Positions 9,287-18,934 of a stretch of 64,000 bases of DNA are shown piece after piece; position 1 is the first letter of the stretch, and each line of letters starts with the position of its first letter. The notes under the pieces are model-generated. The model searched no databases. It worked only from the letters and a program-made list of their open reading frames with translations, and was not told the origin of the DNA. A program made the position numbers and the translations under genes. This DNA comes from JACJWR01 sp963842975 (lineage in GTDB: Bacteria; Actinomycetota; Actinomycetes; S36-B12; UBA10799): NCBI GenBank assembly GCA_963842975.1, contig CAWJIH010000003.1, positions 1 through 64,000 on the forward strand. Direction: 5' to 3'.

Positions 9287-10112
9287 CTAGACGGCTTCGC
9301 CGATGTCCTGACCCTTGCGCAGGTAGACGAACCACGCCAGCAGCGCCGCGCCCACCGTCCAGGCGGTCAGGGCCAACATGTTCTTGCCGGAGGGCAACGC
9401 GAGGTCGTAGAGCAGGTTGCGGAAGGCCACGATGTATTCGGCGACCGGATTCGCGGCCATCACCGCCCGCACCGGGATGCCGTTCCACTCCTCGGGCACC
9501 TGATCGAGCGGATACAGGATGGGGCTGAGGAAGAACAGCAACTGAATCACCACGCCGGTGATCTGCTGCAGGTCGCGGGCGTAGACGTTCAGCACGCTCA
9601 GGATGATCGACACCGACAGCGTGAAGATGAAGAACATCAGCAACAGGAAGGGGAAGAGTAGCCAGGTCAGGCCCACGTTGCCCACGATGAGGAGCACCAC
9701 CAGCAGGATCGCGTACTCCACCAGCGACTGGGTGCTGGCCGCGATCGCGGTGCCCATCACCGGGCACGTAGGAGGGGATGTAGATCTTCTGCAGCAGGTT
9801 GCCGGCGCTGAGCAGGCTCGGCATCGACAGGCTGACGCCGTTGCCGAAGAACGAGTAGGTGACGATGCCCACCAGCAGCCAGATGACGTAGATGCCGGGT
9901 TCGCCGTTTCCGAACGGCGGCGGCACCGCGCGGAAGATGATGGAGAAAACCGCGGAGTAGATCAGCAGCGTCGCCAGTGGCAGCATCAGCGACCACACCC
10001 AGCCCAGGAAGGTGCCACGGAAGCGAGCCTTGAGGTCGCGCCGGGCGAAGTTCCAGATCAGGCCGCGATACATCCACGGATTGCCCCTGGTGGAGCGGGT
10101 GATAGAACTCAC
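9287..10112 (-). pseudogene. wzm: Polysaccharide ABC exporter permease, Wzm type (one frameshift)
   Basis: Membrane half of the glycan exporter. The frame from the GTG at 10112 (GTGA overlap with rmlA) encodes NPWMYRGLIWNFARRDLK, the usual Wzm/TagG entry helix, and continues through several membrane segments to KIYIPSYVP. It then goes out of frame. The rest (VMGTAIAASTQSLVEY... to ...LRKGQDIGEAV) continues in another frame to 9287. Dropping one C at 9760-9761 joins both parts into about 274 residues, the normal family length with six membrane segments. As written the gene is broken; because it is the only permease here and everything else is intact, I suspect a sequence error. It would pair with either or both Wzt proteins. 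Confidence 0.85.
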
Positions 10113-10999
10113 GAACGGTCCCTCGTGCTTTCCCGGGACTCCTCCAGGAGGCCCTGCAGATAGACGCCGTAGCCGCCCTTGAGCAGCGGTTCGGCCAATG
10201 CGACTAGTTGATCGTCGTCGATCCAACCCTGGCGCCAAGCGATCTCCTCGACGCACCCCACCTTGGTGCCCTGGCGCTTCTCCAGCACCCGCACGTATTC
10301 GCCGGCGTCGTGCAGCGTCTCGAAGGATCCGGTGTCCAGCCACGCCGTGCCGCGCGGCAGCACCGACACCCGCAGCCGCCCCTGGCGCAGGTACTCCTCG
10401 TTCACGGCCGTGATCTCGAGCTCGCCGCGGGCGGACGGTTTGATCGCGCTCGCGATGTCCACCACGTCCGCGGAGTAGAAGTACAGGCCGGGCACGGCGT
10501 AGTTGCTCTTGGGCTCGGCCGGCTTCTCGACCAGCGACAGCACGGTGCCGTCCTCAGCGAACTCCACCACGCCGTAGTCCTTGGGGTTCGCGACCCGGTA
10601 GGCGAACACGTGACCGCCGTCGGGATTGGTGAGGTCGGACAACCTGGTACCCAGACCCACACCGTGGAAGATGTTGTCGCCGAGCACCAACGCGGCCGAA
10701 TCTCCGGCGAGGAAGTCCCGGCCGAGGATGAACGCCTGCGCCAGCCCCTCCGGGCGCGGCTGCACGATGTATTCGAACTTCACGCCGAGTTCGGACCCGT
10801 CGCCGAGCAGCCGCCGGAAGCTGGGCTGGTCCTCCTCGGTGGTGATGATGAGGATCTCCTGCAACCCGGCCGCCATCAAGGTTCCCACCGGGTAATGGAT
10901 CATCGGCTTGTCGAACACCGGCAGCAACTGCTTGGAGACGCCACGGGTGATCGGCCACAGCCGCGAGCCGGTGCCACCGGCCAGAACAATTCCCTTCAC
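10109..10999 (-). CDS. rmlA: Glucose-1-phosphate thymidylyltransferase
   Basis: First step of dTDP-L-rhamnose synthesis: dTTP plus glucose-1-phosphate to dTDP-glucose. 296 residues, normal for RmlA. The nucleotidyltransferase signature LAGGTGSRLWP lies at residues 6-16, followed by VSKQLLPVFDKPMIHYP, IVQPRPEGLAQAF, LVLGDNIFHG (metal-binding Asp) and FVEKPAEPKSNYAVPGLYFY-like blocks. The GTG at 10999 puts the start directly before KGIVLAGG; longer in-frame starts reach into the wzt copy 2 gene and are unlikely. It sits between the second Wzt and the permease. RmlB and RmlD are encoded divergently at 12.5-14.4 kb and RmlC at 21.1 kb, so all four enzymes of the pathway are in the window. Confidence 0.95.
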   Translation of the reverse strand: MKGIVLAGGTGSRLWPITRGVSKQLLPVFDKPMIHYPVGTLMAAGLQEILIITTEEDQPSFRRLLGDGSELGVKFEYIVQPRPEGLAQAFILGRDFLAGDSAALVLGDNIFHGVGLGTRLSDLTNPDGGHVFAYRVANPKDYGVVEFAEDGTVLSLVEKPAEPKSNYAVPGLYFYSADVVDIASAIKPSARGELEITAVNEEYLRQGRLRVSVLPRGTAWLDTGSFETLHDAGEYVRVLEKRQGTKVGCVEEIAWRQGWIDDDQLVALAEPLLKGGYGVYLQGLLEESRESTRDRS

Positions 11000-11054
11000 A
11001 ACCCGCAGCCTAGCCGCCCAAGCGCTGGCTCTCGGCCAGCGGCGCGAGTCGTGA

Positions 11055-12357
11055 TCACCCAGATGCCGCGGCGGGTGGCGCCGAACCGAAGCCCAACGGG
11101 GATTCCGATTCCCGGAACTCACCGAGCGACTCCAAGACTTTCGGATCCGCCTCGGTTTCGGTGCGGCGCCAGTCACCGGAGACACGTACCAGGCCGTTCG
11201 GGATCGTGCCGCCGCTGCGCACCGTCATCTCGAACTGCCGATCGACCAGATCCACAAAGCGAGTCCGGGTGACCACTGCAGTGGACATGGTGTAGTTGCC
11301 GGGGCTCAGCGGCATGGCCTGGAGGGTGAACTCCACTGTGCCAGCGCCGACCGGAACCCGCTGGTGACCGCGCTCGGCACTGGTAGCGCCCACAACGTTG
11401 ATGTTCGACTGATTGAAGAAGTTCAACCCGAACACCACGTCGTCCATCTCCTTGCGGGCGACGTACGACAGGCGCACCCCGCACGGCTCGCCGTTGATCA
11501 AAAACGGTGTCGGATTCCCATCGCCGTCGAGGTACTCAACGCCGGTGACCAGGATTTCGCCGGTTCCCCGGCGCGGTAGGCCAAGGTTTTCCGAACTGCT
11601 CAGGCCGGTCTTTGCCGCCTCGGCCTCGTTCACATGCTTGAGGTAGGAGTCGACTACGTCGCGCGCGATACCGATCTGCTGCACCTCACCGTGGTCCAGC
11701 CACATCGCTTGGTCGCAGGCGTCGGAGACGACTCCCAAAGCGTGCGAGACGATGATCACGGTGGAGCCGCGGGAGCGCAGGTCCGCGATGAAGTCGAAGC
11801 ATTTGCGCTGGAAGTCCTCATCACCCACCGCGATGACCTCGTCGATCACCAGAATTTCCGGATCGACCTTCACCGCGATGGCGAACCCAAGCCGGACATA
11901 CATACCCGACGAGTAGTTCTTCACCGGCGAATCGATGAAAGCTTCGATTCCGGCGAAGTCGATGATCTCCTCAGTCTGCTGTTCGATCTGTTTGCGCGAC
12001 ATGCCCAGGATGGACCCGTTCAGGGCGATGTTTTCCCGGCCGGTGAGTTCCGGGTGAAAGCCCGCACCCAATTCGAGCAGGGCCGACATTCGGCCGGTGA
12101 CGTGCACGAACCCGGCAGTCGGGCGGTAGATGCCGGCTACCACCTTTCAGGGCGGTGGATTTGCCGGACCCGTTGTGCCCGATGATGCCGAACATCGATC
12201 CGCGGGGCACCTCGAAACTGGCATCGCGCAGCGCCCAGAACTCTTGGGCTTTGGGGGGTTTCCCGCGCACGAACCGTTCCTTGAGCGCCATTCTGCGCTC
12301 GTGCTGCAGTTTGAACCGCTTCGAGACGTTTTCGGCGCGAACGGCAACATCGGTCAT
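11055..12357 (-). pseudogene. wzt: Polysaccharide ABC exporter ATPase, Wzt type (copy 2, one frameshift)
   Basis: Paralogue of the ATPase at 3761-5119, highly similar across the nucleotide-binding domain: same GHNGSGKSTALK Walker A, SPVKNYSSGMYVRLGF signature and ILVIDEVIAVGDEDFQRKCFD Walker B region. The C-terminal sugar-binding-type domain is clearly more divergent (for example NLGLPRRGTGEILVTGVEYL against the copy 1 equivalent). The frame from the ATG at 12357 breaks right after Walker A: a T3 run at 12145-12147 has one base too many, and removing it gives ALKVVAGIYRPTAG and a product of about 433 residues. It is first in the leftward operon, divergent from rmlB. It is either a sequence error or a recent loss. 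Confidence 0.87.
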
Positions 12358-12537
12358 TTCGAGGTCCCGACCGAGTCGACTTCTGCTCACGCGTGCAACT
12401 GTAACCCCTCGCCGTGGCCCTAGACTGGCACGCATCGAGCGGGTCGGGCCGTCGGTTTCTGCGCACCCTGGTGTGCGCGGCGCAGGCTCACCGGCGCCGC
12501 CGAATCAATAGTGGGTTCCCTACGAGAGGTTGTGTGC
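12358..12537. promoter_or_regulatory. Divergent promoter region between wzt copy 2 and rmlB
   Basis: This 180-bp gap separates the leftward glycan operon from the rightward rmlB-rmlD-DUF2142 genes, so it must hold promoters for both unless they are read through. On the plus strand CTAGACT at 12420-12426 fits an actinobacterial -10 (TAnnnT), with no convincing -35. For rmlB, GAGAGG at 12524-12529 lies eight bases before the GTG at 12538 and decides that start over the GTG at 12532. No clear operator was seen. Confidence 0.45.
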
Positions 12538-13527
12538 GTGCGCATCCTGGTCACCGGCGCTGCCGGATTCATCGGTTCCAACTTCGTCCGTCGGATGCTG
12601 CAGGGCAGCTACCCGGCGTTCGCCGACGCGGATGTCACCGTGCTCGACAAGCTCACCTACGCGGGCAACATCGCCAACCTCGACCCGGTGGCCGATTCGC
12701 CGCGGTACCGATTCGTGGAAGGCGACATCTGCGATGCCGGGCTCCTCTCCGAGGTTGTGCCGGGCCATGACGCGGTGGTGCACTTCGCCGCCGAATCGCA
12801 CGTGGACCGCAGCATCACCGGAGCGGCCGACTTCGTGCTCACCAACGTGCTGGGCACCCAGCAACTGTTGCAGGCGTCGCTGAACGCCGACGTCGACCGT
12901 TTCGTGCACGTGTCGACCGATGAGGTGTACGGATCGATCTCGGAAGGGTCGTGGCCGGAGGACTGGCCGTTGCAGCCGAACTCGCCGTATTCGGCGTCGA
13001 AGGCCGGCTCGGACCTGATCGCGCGGTCGTACGCGCGCACCTTCGGTATGGACGTGCGGATCACGCGGTGCTCCAACAACTACGGGCCCTACCAGTTCCC
13101 CGAGAAGGTCATCCCGCTGTTTGTGACGAACCTGATGGATGGCCTGCCGGTGCCGCTGTACGGCGAGGGCAACAACGTGCGCGACTGGCTGCACGTGGAC
13201 GACCACTGCAACGGCATCCAACTGGTGCTCGACGGTGGCCGCGCCGGAGAGGTCTACAACATCGGCGGTGGCACCGAACTGACGAATAAGGAACTGACCT
13301 TCATGATCCTGGAGTCCATGGGGTACGGCGAGGAAATGGTCAAGCGGGTGGCGGACCGCAAGGGTCACGACCTGCGCTATTCGGTGGACATCTCGAAGAT
13401 CTCCGCCGAGTTGGGCTATGCCCCGGCGGTGCCGTTCGCCGAGGGGCTGGCCGAGACGATCGAGTGGTACCAGACCAACGAAGACTGGTGGCGGCCGTTG
13501 AAGGCGTCGACTCCGGCGGCACGGTAG
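12538..13527 (+). CDS. rmlB: dTDP-glucose 4,6-dehydratase
   Basis: Second step of dTDP-L-rhamnose synthesis; it converts dTDP-glucose to dTDP-4-keto-6-deoxyglucose with bound NAD. 329 residues, the usual size. It is an extended SDR with VTGAAGFIGSNFV at the N-terminus, HFAAESHVDRSI, the HVSTDEVYGS block, YSASKAGSD carrying the catalytic Tyr-Lys pair, and NNYGPYQFPEKVIPLF, all strongly conserved in RmlB. Later DWLHVDDHCNGI and YNIGGGTELTN support this. It is followed after 16 bp by rmlD. It starts the rightward unit opposite the main glycan operon. Confidence 0.96.
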   Translation: MRILVTGAAGFIGSNFVRRMLQGSYPAFADADVTVLDKLTYAGNIANLDPVADSPRYRFVEGDICDAGLLSEVVPGHDAVVHFAAESHVDRSITGAADFVLTNVLGTQQLLQASLNADVDRFVHVSTDEVYGSISEGSWPEDWPLQPNSPYSASKAGSDLIARSYARTFGMDVRITRCSNNYGPYQFPEKVIPLFVTNLMDGLPVPLYGEGNNVRDWLHVDDHCNGIQLVLDGGRAGEVYNIGGGTELTNKELTFMILESMGYGEEMVKRVADRKGHDLRYSVDISKISAELGYAPAVPFAEGLAETIEWYQTNEDWWRPLKASTPAAR

Positions 13528-13543
13528 AGGGGTTGGGGTAGCG

Positions 13544-14445
13544 ATGGCGCGCTGGCTGGTGGTGGGGGCGAACGGGCAACTGGGGCACGATCTGATGGAG
13601 GTCCTGCCCGCGGCAGGGCACGAAGTCTGTGGGGATGGATCTGCCGGAGATCGACATTACGGATGCCGCGTCGGTGGCGGCGGCACTTGCGGGTGGGGCC
13701 GCTTCGGCGGCCTGAGCCGCTTCGATGTGGTGGTGAATGCGGCGGCCTACACCGCGGTGGACGCCGCCGAATCGGACGAAGCGACCGCGCTGAAAGTGAA
13801 TGGTGACGGCCCGGCGGTGCTGGCGGCTGCCGTGGCTGCACGCCCGGGGATGCGGTTGGTGCAGGTCAGCACGGACTACGTGTTCGATGGGACGGCGACG
13901 GCGCCCTATCCCGAGGACTCTCCGGTCGGGCCTGCCTCGGCCTACGGCCGTACCAAGGCGGCCGGGGAGGCGGCGGTGCTGGAGTCGCTGCCCGACCGCG
14001 GGTACGTGGTGCGTACGGCCTGGCTCTACGGGGTGAACGGAGCCAACTTCGTCAAAACTATGTTGCGGCTGGCCGATGCAGCACGAGACGCTGGCGGTTG
14101 TGGACGACCAGCGCGGCCAACCGACGTGGAGCCGGGACCTGGCGGTGCAGATCGAGCGGTTGGTGTCGTCCGGGGCGCCGGCGGGTGTGTACCACGGCAC
14201 GTCGAGTGGGGAAACGACGTGGTGCGGATTCACGCAGGAGATCTTCCGGCTGGCTGGGCTGGATCCGACCACGGGTGGAACCCACCACCACGGACAAGTT
14301 CCCACGCCCGGCGCCGCGGCCGGCGTATAGCGTGTTGGGCCACGACCGATGGGCGGCCGTGGGGTTGGAGCCGATCCGCGACTGGGATGATGCGCTGGCG
14401 GAAGCCCTGCCGTTGATTCGGGCGGAGGAGGTTATGGGTGGGTGA
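13544..14445 (+). pseudogene. rmlD: dTDP-4-dehydrorhamnose reductase (four single-base indels)
   Basis: Last step of dTDP-L-rhamnose synthesis. The pieces read as one RmlD: WLVVGANGQLGHDL, then GMDLPEIDITDAASV, RFDVVVNAAAYTAVDAAE, VQVSTDYVFDG, SAYGRTKAAGE, then ETLAVVDDQRGQPTWSRDL, and RPAYSVLGHDRW with a final WDDALAEAL block. They sit in three frames. Needed corrections: one extra T at 13628, one base missing near 13710, one extra base near 14078 and one extra base near 14271. With these the product is 299 residues, normal for RmlD. Four independent indels in 900 bp with no loss of family residues point to sequence error, though true decay cannot be excluded. The end overlaps the next start. 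Confidence 0.88.
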
Positions 14446-15883
14446 CAGCGGGAATCGTTCCCGCCTAGTGGGGGTACTTGCGTCCCTGGGGCGCGCGCAC
14501 TGGCTGTTCGCGTTGATCGCAACGCCCGCCATCGTGGCTCTTATCTTCGTAATCCCGGCAGGTTGGGGACTAGACGAGCAAGGGCACGTCAACCGCTCCT
14601 ACCTTTTGTCGCGCGGTGTGCCACTGCCCACCCCCAATCCGGCTGGCCCCGGCTACGGCGGGCAGATTCCGCTGAAGCTGCAGGAGTTCCACATGCTCGG
14701 CTGGGCGTGGGCCAACGATGCGGAGCGTGATCGGCCCTACTTCGAGCGCCGCGACTTCAAAGATCAGCAGACCTACGACGAACTCGGCTCTCGCACCATC
14801 AACGCTGGCGATCCGACGGTCTACGCAGAATTCGCCAACACCGGTGTGAGCAGCCCGCTGGCATATCTGCCAGCGGCGGTAGGTTTCCGTGCTGCCGACG
14901 TTCTCAACCTCGATGTCCGAGGCATGATGATCACCTCGCGGGTGACGAACGGCGCGATGTATGTCGCGCTTGGGTTCCTTGCCATCTGGCTGCTGCGCCG
15001 GACCTACCTACGCTGGTTTGCGTTCACCATGGCGCTGATCCCCACCGCGATCTTCCAGGCCTCGTTGGTCACTTCCGACACCTTCACCAACGCGATCGCG
15101 CTGGTGTTCTTCGCAAGTGTGGCCGCGCTGGCGCTGCAGCAGGGGAAGGCCCCGAAGTGGCAACTCGCACTGGGGTTCGCCGCCGGGATTGGGCTGACGT
15201 TGGCCAAACCCTCCTACGTCATCCTGTGCTTCGCCGCCGCCCTGCTGCCGACCGCAGTGTTTGGCTCCACCAAGCGGGCACTGATCAGCAAGGGCGTGTT
15301 CCTCGGCACGGTCATGGTGTTCACCTTGGGTTGGCTGGCCGTGACCAGCCCAATTGCGGAAGCCCTCTACCTCCAGGCACCGTGGCCGGATGACATCGAC
15401 CCGGCGGGGCAGGTGAGTCACCTGCTGGGACAACCAAGCGAGATCATCGCCATCATCGTCCAGACGACCGCCCAGTTTGGTGAATCCTGGGTGGTCGCTC
15501 TGCCCGGACAATTCGGCTACAACACCGTGGTACTGCCCCAGCCGTTTGGCCTGGCCATCTATGGCGTCCTCGCGTTGACCGCCCTGGCCAGCCCCAAACT
15601 CCCCCGGCCGGTCGCAGTGGCCAGCCTGCTGGCGGGCGCCGCGGCGTTCCTTGCCATCATCTTCTCGCTGTACCTGACCTTCAGCCAGTTGGGCGGCCCG
15701 GTGGCCCAAGGCGTGCAGCCGCGCTACTTCATCCCGCTATTGCCCTACCTGGCGATCGGTGCGGCATCGCTCTACCCGGCGGTGCTAACGATTGGCTCGC
15801 GAACGCTCGCCTGGACAACGGTCGCAGTGACCGCCTCCTCATTGGTGGTCACTGTGGCCCTCTACGCCTCGGTCGTGTACTAG
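14438..15883 (+). CDS. DUF2142-family polytopic membrane protein
   Basis: 481 residues, mostly hydrophobic, with about ten to eleven predicted membrane segments. After the first helix comes VIPAGWGLDEQGHVNRSY, the DE...H pattern found early in DUF2142 and other GT-C-like membrane proteins, where the acidic pair faces outward. A soluble loop (about 60-140) follows, then paired helices. DUF2142 proteins sit in many glycan loci, but their reaction is not established; a polyprenyl-phosphate-sugar-dependent transferase is a reasonable guess. The GTG at 14438 overlaps the rmlD stop by eight bases. The 3' end overlaps the opposing GT2 gene by 45 bp, so the two are convergent. Confidence 0.72.
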   Translation: MGDSGNRSRLVGVLASLGRAHWLFALIATPAIVALIFVIPAGWGLDEQGHVNRSYLLSRGVPLPTPNPAGPGYGGQIPLKLQEFHMLGWAWANDAERDRPYFERRDFKDQQTYDELGSRTINAGDPTVYAEFANTGVSSPLAYLPAAVGFRAADVLNLDVRGMMITSRVTNGAMYVALGFLAIWLLRRTYLRWFAFTMALIPTAIFQASLVTSDTFTNAIALVFFASVAALALQQGKAPKWQLALGFAAGIGLTLAKPSYVILCFAAALLPTAVFGSTKRALISKGVFLGTVMVFTLGWLAVTSPIAEALYLQAPWPDDIDPAGQVSHLLGQPSEIIAIIVQTTAQFGESWVVALPGQFGYNTVVLPQPFGLAIYGVLALTALASPKLPRPVAVASLLAGAAAFLAIIFSLYLTFSQLGGPVAQGVQPRYFIPLLPYLAIGAASLYPAVLTIGSRTLAWTTVAVTASSLVVTVALYASVVY

Positions 15884-16879
15884 CGGGGACTGAACCGGAT
15901 TCGTGCCCACCGCCGAGCCGGCCAACGACCCAGGCCCAAGCGGTGTGGGGGCGGAATAGGAGAGGTAACTAAGCCGGTTGGCCTCAATCCGGTTGCGCGT
16001 CACCCGCTCCAAAATCAGCCCGGTCAGAATGATCAGTCCACCAACAGTCAGCGCCCCCACCCCCGTGATGAGGCTGGGGAACCGCTGGACGAGACCGGTG
16101 CTGAGATACTCCGCGAGCGCGATACCCAGCAGCACGACCGCGATGATCAGCCACGGAATGCTCAACAGCGCGAACGCCAACGCCGGCCGGGCATCCCGGA
16201 ACAGCTGCAGGTTGCGACGAAGGATCCGGGTGCCATCCCGGTAGGTGTTGAGCTTGCTCTCCGAACCTTCCGGGCGCGCAAAATAGTCGGTGTCGACCTC
16301 GCCGAGGGGCACCCCCAACGTGGCGGCGTGGGCATTGAGCTCGGCTTCAATCTCGAAGCCCGCCGCCCCGGTGGGGAATGACTTCACGAAACGGCGACTC
16401 ATCACCCGATAACCAGAGAGCGTGTCGCGCAACTGCAACTTGAACAGCTTCTGGAAGATCCAGGTGAGCACCGCGTTGCCGAGGGTGTGGCCTGGCCGAT
16501 AGGCCTCGGCGAGGTCACCGACCACCACTCGGGCCCCGTTCACCATGTCCACCCCCTGCTGCAGCACCATGTCAACAAGCTCCGGAGCTGCTTCGGGGTC
16601 GTAGGTGGCGTCGCCGTCGATCATGACGTAGCAGTCGGCTTCGACATCGGCTAGGAGCCGTCGAACCGCGTACCCCTTGCCCGGGCGGGACTCGTAGAGC
16701 ACCTGCGCCCCATTCGCGCGGGCCACCGCCGCGGTGGCATCAGTTGAGCGGTTGTCTGCCACCACCACCGTGCACCCCGGCAGGGTGCGACGAAATCCGT
16801 TGATGACCTCAGCGATCGTAGGTTCCTCGTTATGGCAGGGCACAATCACAGCCACTCGCGAGTACGTCGCTTCACTCAT
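15839..16879 (-). CDS. DPM1-like glycosyltransferase family 2 with two C-terminal membrane helices
   Basis: 346 residues. The N-terminal GT-A domain resembles dolichyl/polyprenyl-phosphate mannose (or glucose) synthases: VAVIVPCHNEEPTIAEVI, VVVADNRSTDAT, then SRPGKGYAVRRL and the MIDGDATYDPEA metal-binding motif, followed by DTLSGYRVMSRRF. Two hydrophobic helices near 240-265 and 275-295 anchor it. It should charge a polyprenyl phosphate with a sugar, giving a donor for membrane transferases such as the neighbouring polytopic proteins. The last 15 codons overlap the end of the opposing DUF2142 gene; the polar tail after about residue 300 is probably unstructured. Upstream is the large membrane protein, 113 bp away. 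Confidence 0.85.
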   Translation of the reverse strand: MSEATYSRVAVIVPCHNEEPTIAEVINGFRRTLPGCTVVVADNRSTDATAAVARANGAQVLYESRPGKGYAVRRLLADVEADCYVMIDGDATYDPEAAPELVDMVLQQGVDMVNGARVVVGDLAEAYRPGHTLGNAVLTWIFQKLFKLQLRDTLSGYRVMSRRFVKSFPTGAAGFEIEAELNAHAATLGVPLGEVDTDYFARPEGSESKLNTYRDGTRILRRNLQLFRDARPALAFALLSIPWLIIAVVLLGIALAEYLSTGLVQRFPSLITGVGALTVGGLIILTGLILERVTRNRIEANRLSYLSYSAPTPLGPGSLAGSAVGTNPVQSPLVHDRGVEGHSDHQ

Positions 16880-16992
16880 ATGTGTCGGTTACCTTTCACT
16901 GCCTGTGATCCTTTGACCGGTTCAGCGCTGCCCACCCCAGGCCAGTCGTGCGCCCACGGATCACACCTGCCGAGTCCGAAGTCTACCCACTC

Positions 16993-18927
16993 TCAGTCTC
17001 GCGCGTAGACAATGAACTCCTGTCGATCCCACACGCTACGGCCCAGTTCGGTCAGGCAGGATTCGCCCTCGAGGGCCGTGGCGGACACCACACGCTCGAC
17101 GTTGAACTCGCCAAGCACCGGCGCGCACGGATCGACCTGGATCACGATTTCGTCGGCGTAGGGGTTCAAAATCACCGGCTGCATCAGTCCCGGCACCCAG
17201 TCGAAGGAAACCTTCGATACCGCCCGATTCCACTGCTGCTCGTAGCTGCCGTCGGGATCGAGGACGCGCCATTCGTCGGAGGCACCGGACCATTGCTCGC
17301 CCGACAGCGCAGGGACCCCATTAGCGATGAGCAGCGAGTTGAACTGCGGGGTGTCCGAGGCCCACAGCCCCGACTCGGGCTGGCGATCGCCCGCGTGCTC
17401 AAGCACCAGCAGCGCCGCCGGAGAGGAACGCAGCGGCTGCAACCCCACCTGAATCGGGTTCACCAGGTGGACCGCAAGCGCCGCCGCTGGAATGGCGACG
17501 ATGAAGGCCACGGCGATCGACCACGCCCGGCCCAGGCCGAAGAGCACCACCACGGCAGTGGTGAGAATCGTGATGGCCAGCACGGCGGTCTTGGTGAGGT
17601 CCGGCACCAGCGCATCGGACAGTTCCATCCCCGCCACAAGCAGCACCGCCGCAGTCGCGACTCCCGTCACGCTCAGCAGCAGCCATCCCAGCCGGATGCC
17701 CAGCAGGGGTGCTACGGCGAGTATCGCCACCAAACCCCAGATACCTGCCATCCGGGTTTCTGGTATCAGGTTGAGCACTGGCACCGCCTCGCCGAGCGCC
17801 ACCGGCCAGTCGATGAGGAACCACGAGTAGCCCACCGCCAACAGCACCCCGGTGAGTGCCACCCGGATGCGCCAGGCGCCATCCGAGGCCCGCCACCCGG
17901 CGACGGCGAGCGCTAACCACAGGATTCCGGCGATGGTCCAACTGCCCGACCATTCGGTGGCATTGTCGGTGAGGATCGCCGGGCCCGTTTGCAGAATGCC
18001 ATTGAAGGGGGCGCCGAAGGATCGGCCCAGGTTGACCAGCTGACCTGCGACTCGGCGCTGCCCCGGATAGACGCTGTCGGTCAGGGCGTCGAAGGCGGCC
18101 TCGTTGGCCAGGATGATGCCGACAGTCACCACCCCGGCGACCACCGCGCTGACGACGCCCACGAACAGCAGCCGCATAGCGTCCGCGCGCGAACGGACCA
18201 GATAGATGAGGGTGAGCGCGAGGATCGCCCCGGACAGCGGCAGCGACCACGGGGGGTAACTCCACGGGATCCGCGCCAGCGCCACCCCTGCCACAACGCC
18301 CAAGCCCACCACGCCGAAGATCCGGGCCCGCTTACCGCTGAGCCGCGTCGCCCACACCCAGCAGGCGGCGGCCACCACTCCCGGAAGGATCGCCTGAAAC
18401 GGCCGCAGCGACCACCACGCCACGACCGGCGCCACACTGAACAGACCGGTGATCCCGATCGCCACCCAGAAGCGCACCCCCCAGGCCATCAGCACGTAGG
18501 GCAGCAGTAACAGCACGACGGCTGTGAGGAACCAGAACCCAAACGCGAAGAGCACGCTATCCGGCAGCCACGGCCCCAGGTACTGCAGACCCATCTCGGG
18601 GAAGACGAGGCTCTCCAGCACCGTGGCACCCGCCGACGGGACCGAGGAGGCGATGAACGATTCGTTGGTCAGCGGGGAGGCGAATTCGGTGGAACCGTCG
18701 GCCTGGATTCCCAGCATGAGTGGCGTGACCCGGGCATATTCGTCGGTACGCAGCGGTTCGGCCTCGCCGATGATGACGCCGGAATCGACGGCGGGATCGC
18801 TGGCGTAGGCACCCATCGACGACACGGTGACCCCGGCGATGGAAAGGGCAGCCCACAGCACCAGCACTAGCCCCCACCAGATTCGCAGGAGGGTGCGGTC
18901 GGATCCTTCGTAGGGCGAGGTATTCAC
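16993..18927 (-). CDS. Large polytopic membrane protein, probable GT-C-like
   Basis: About 644 residues. A short cytoplasmic N-terminus leads into a first helix (LVLVLWAALSIAGVTVSS), then a soluble loop with GEAEPLRTDEYARVTPLMLG, which carries the acidic pair expected in GT-C enzymes. About twelve more membrane segments and a C-terminal extracytoplasmic domain of about 160 residues follow (FNSLLIANGVPALSGEQWSG and similar). I recognise this organisation from actinobacterial glycan-cluster membrane proteins of unknown function, not from a characterised enzyme. The GTG at 18927 starts just after the upstream gene; a longer in-frame start at 18993 would overlap it by 59 bases. Together with the adjacent DPM1-like protein, a lipid-sugar-dependent transferase is likely. 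Confidence 0.65.
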   Translation of the reverse strand: MNTSPYEGSDRTLLRIWWGLVLVLWAALSIAGVTVSSMGAYASDPAVDSGVIIGEAEPLRTDEYARVTPLMLGIQADGSTEFASPLTNESFIASSVPSAGATVLESLVFPEMGLQYLGPWLPDSVLFAFGFWFLTAVVLLLLPYVLMAWGVRFWVAIGITGLFSVAPVVAWWSLRPFQAILPGVVAAACWVWATRLSGKRARIFGVVGLGVVAGVALARIPWSYPPWSLPLSGAILALTLIYLVRSRADAMRLLFVGVVSAVVAGVVTVGIILANEAAFDALTDSVYPGQRRVAGQLVNLGRSFGAPFNGILQTGPAILTDNATEWSGSWTIAGILWLALAVAGWRASDGAWRIRVALTGVLLAVGYSWFLIDWPVALGEAVPVLNLIPETRMAGIWGLVAILAVAPLLGIRLGWLLLSVTGVATAAVLLVAGMELSDALVPDLTKTAVLAITILTTAVVVLFGLGRAWSIAVAFIVAIPAAALAVHLVNPIQVGLQPLRSSPAALLVLEHAGDRQPESGLWASDTPQFNSLLIANGVPALSGEQWSGASDEWRVLDPDGSYEQQWNRAVSKVSFDWVPGLMQPVILNPYADEIVIQVDPCAPVLGEFNVERVVSATALEGESCLTELGRSVWDRQEFIVYARD

Positions 18928-18934
18928 GATTCGC

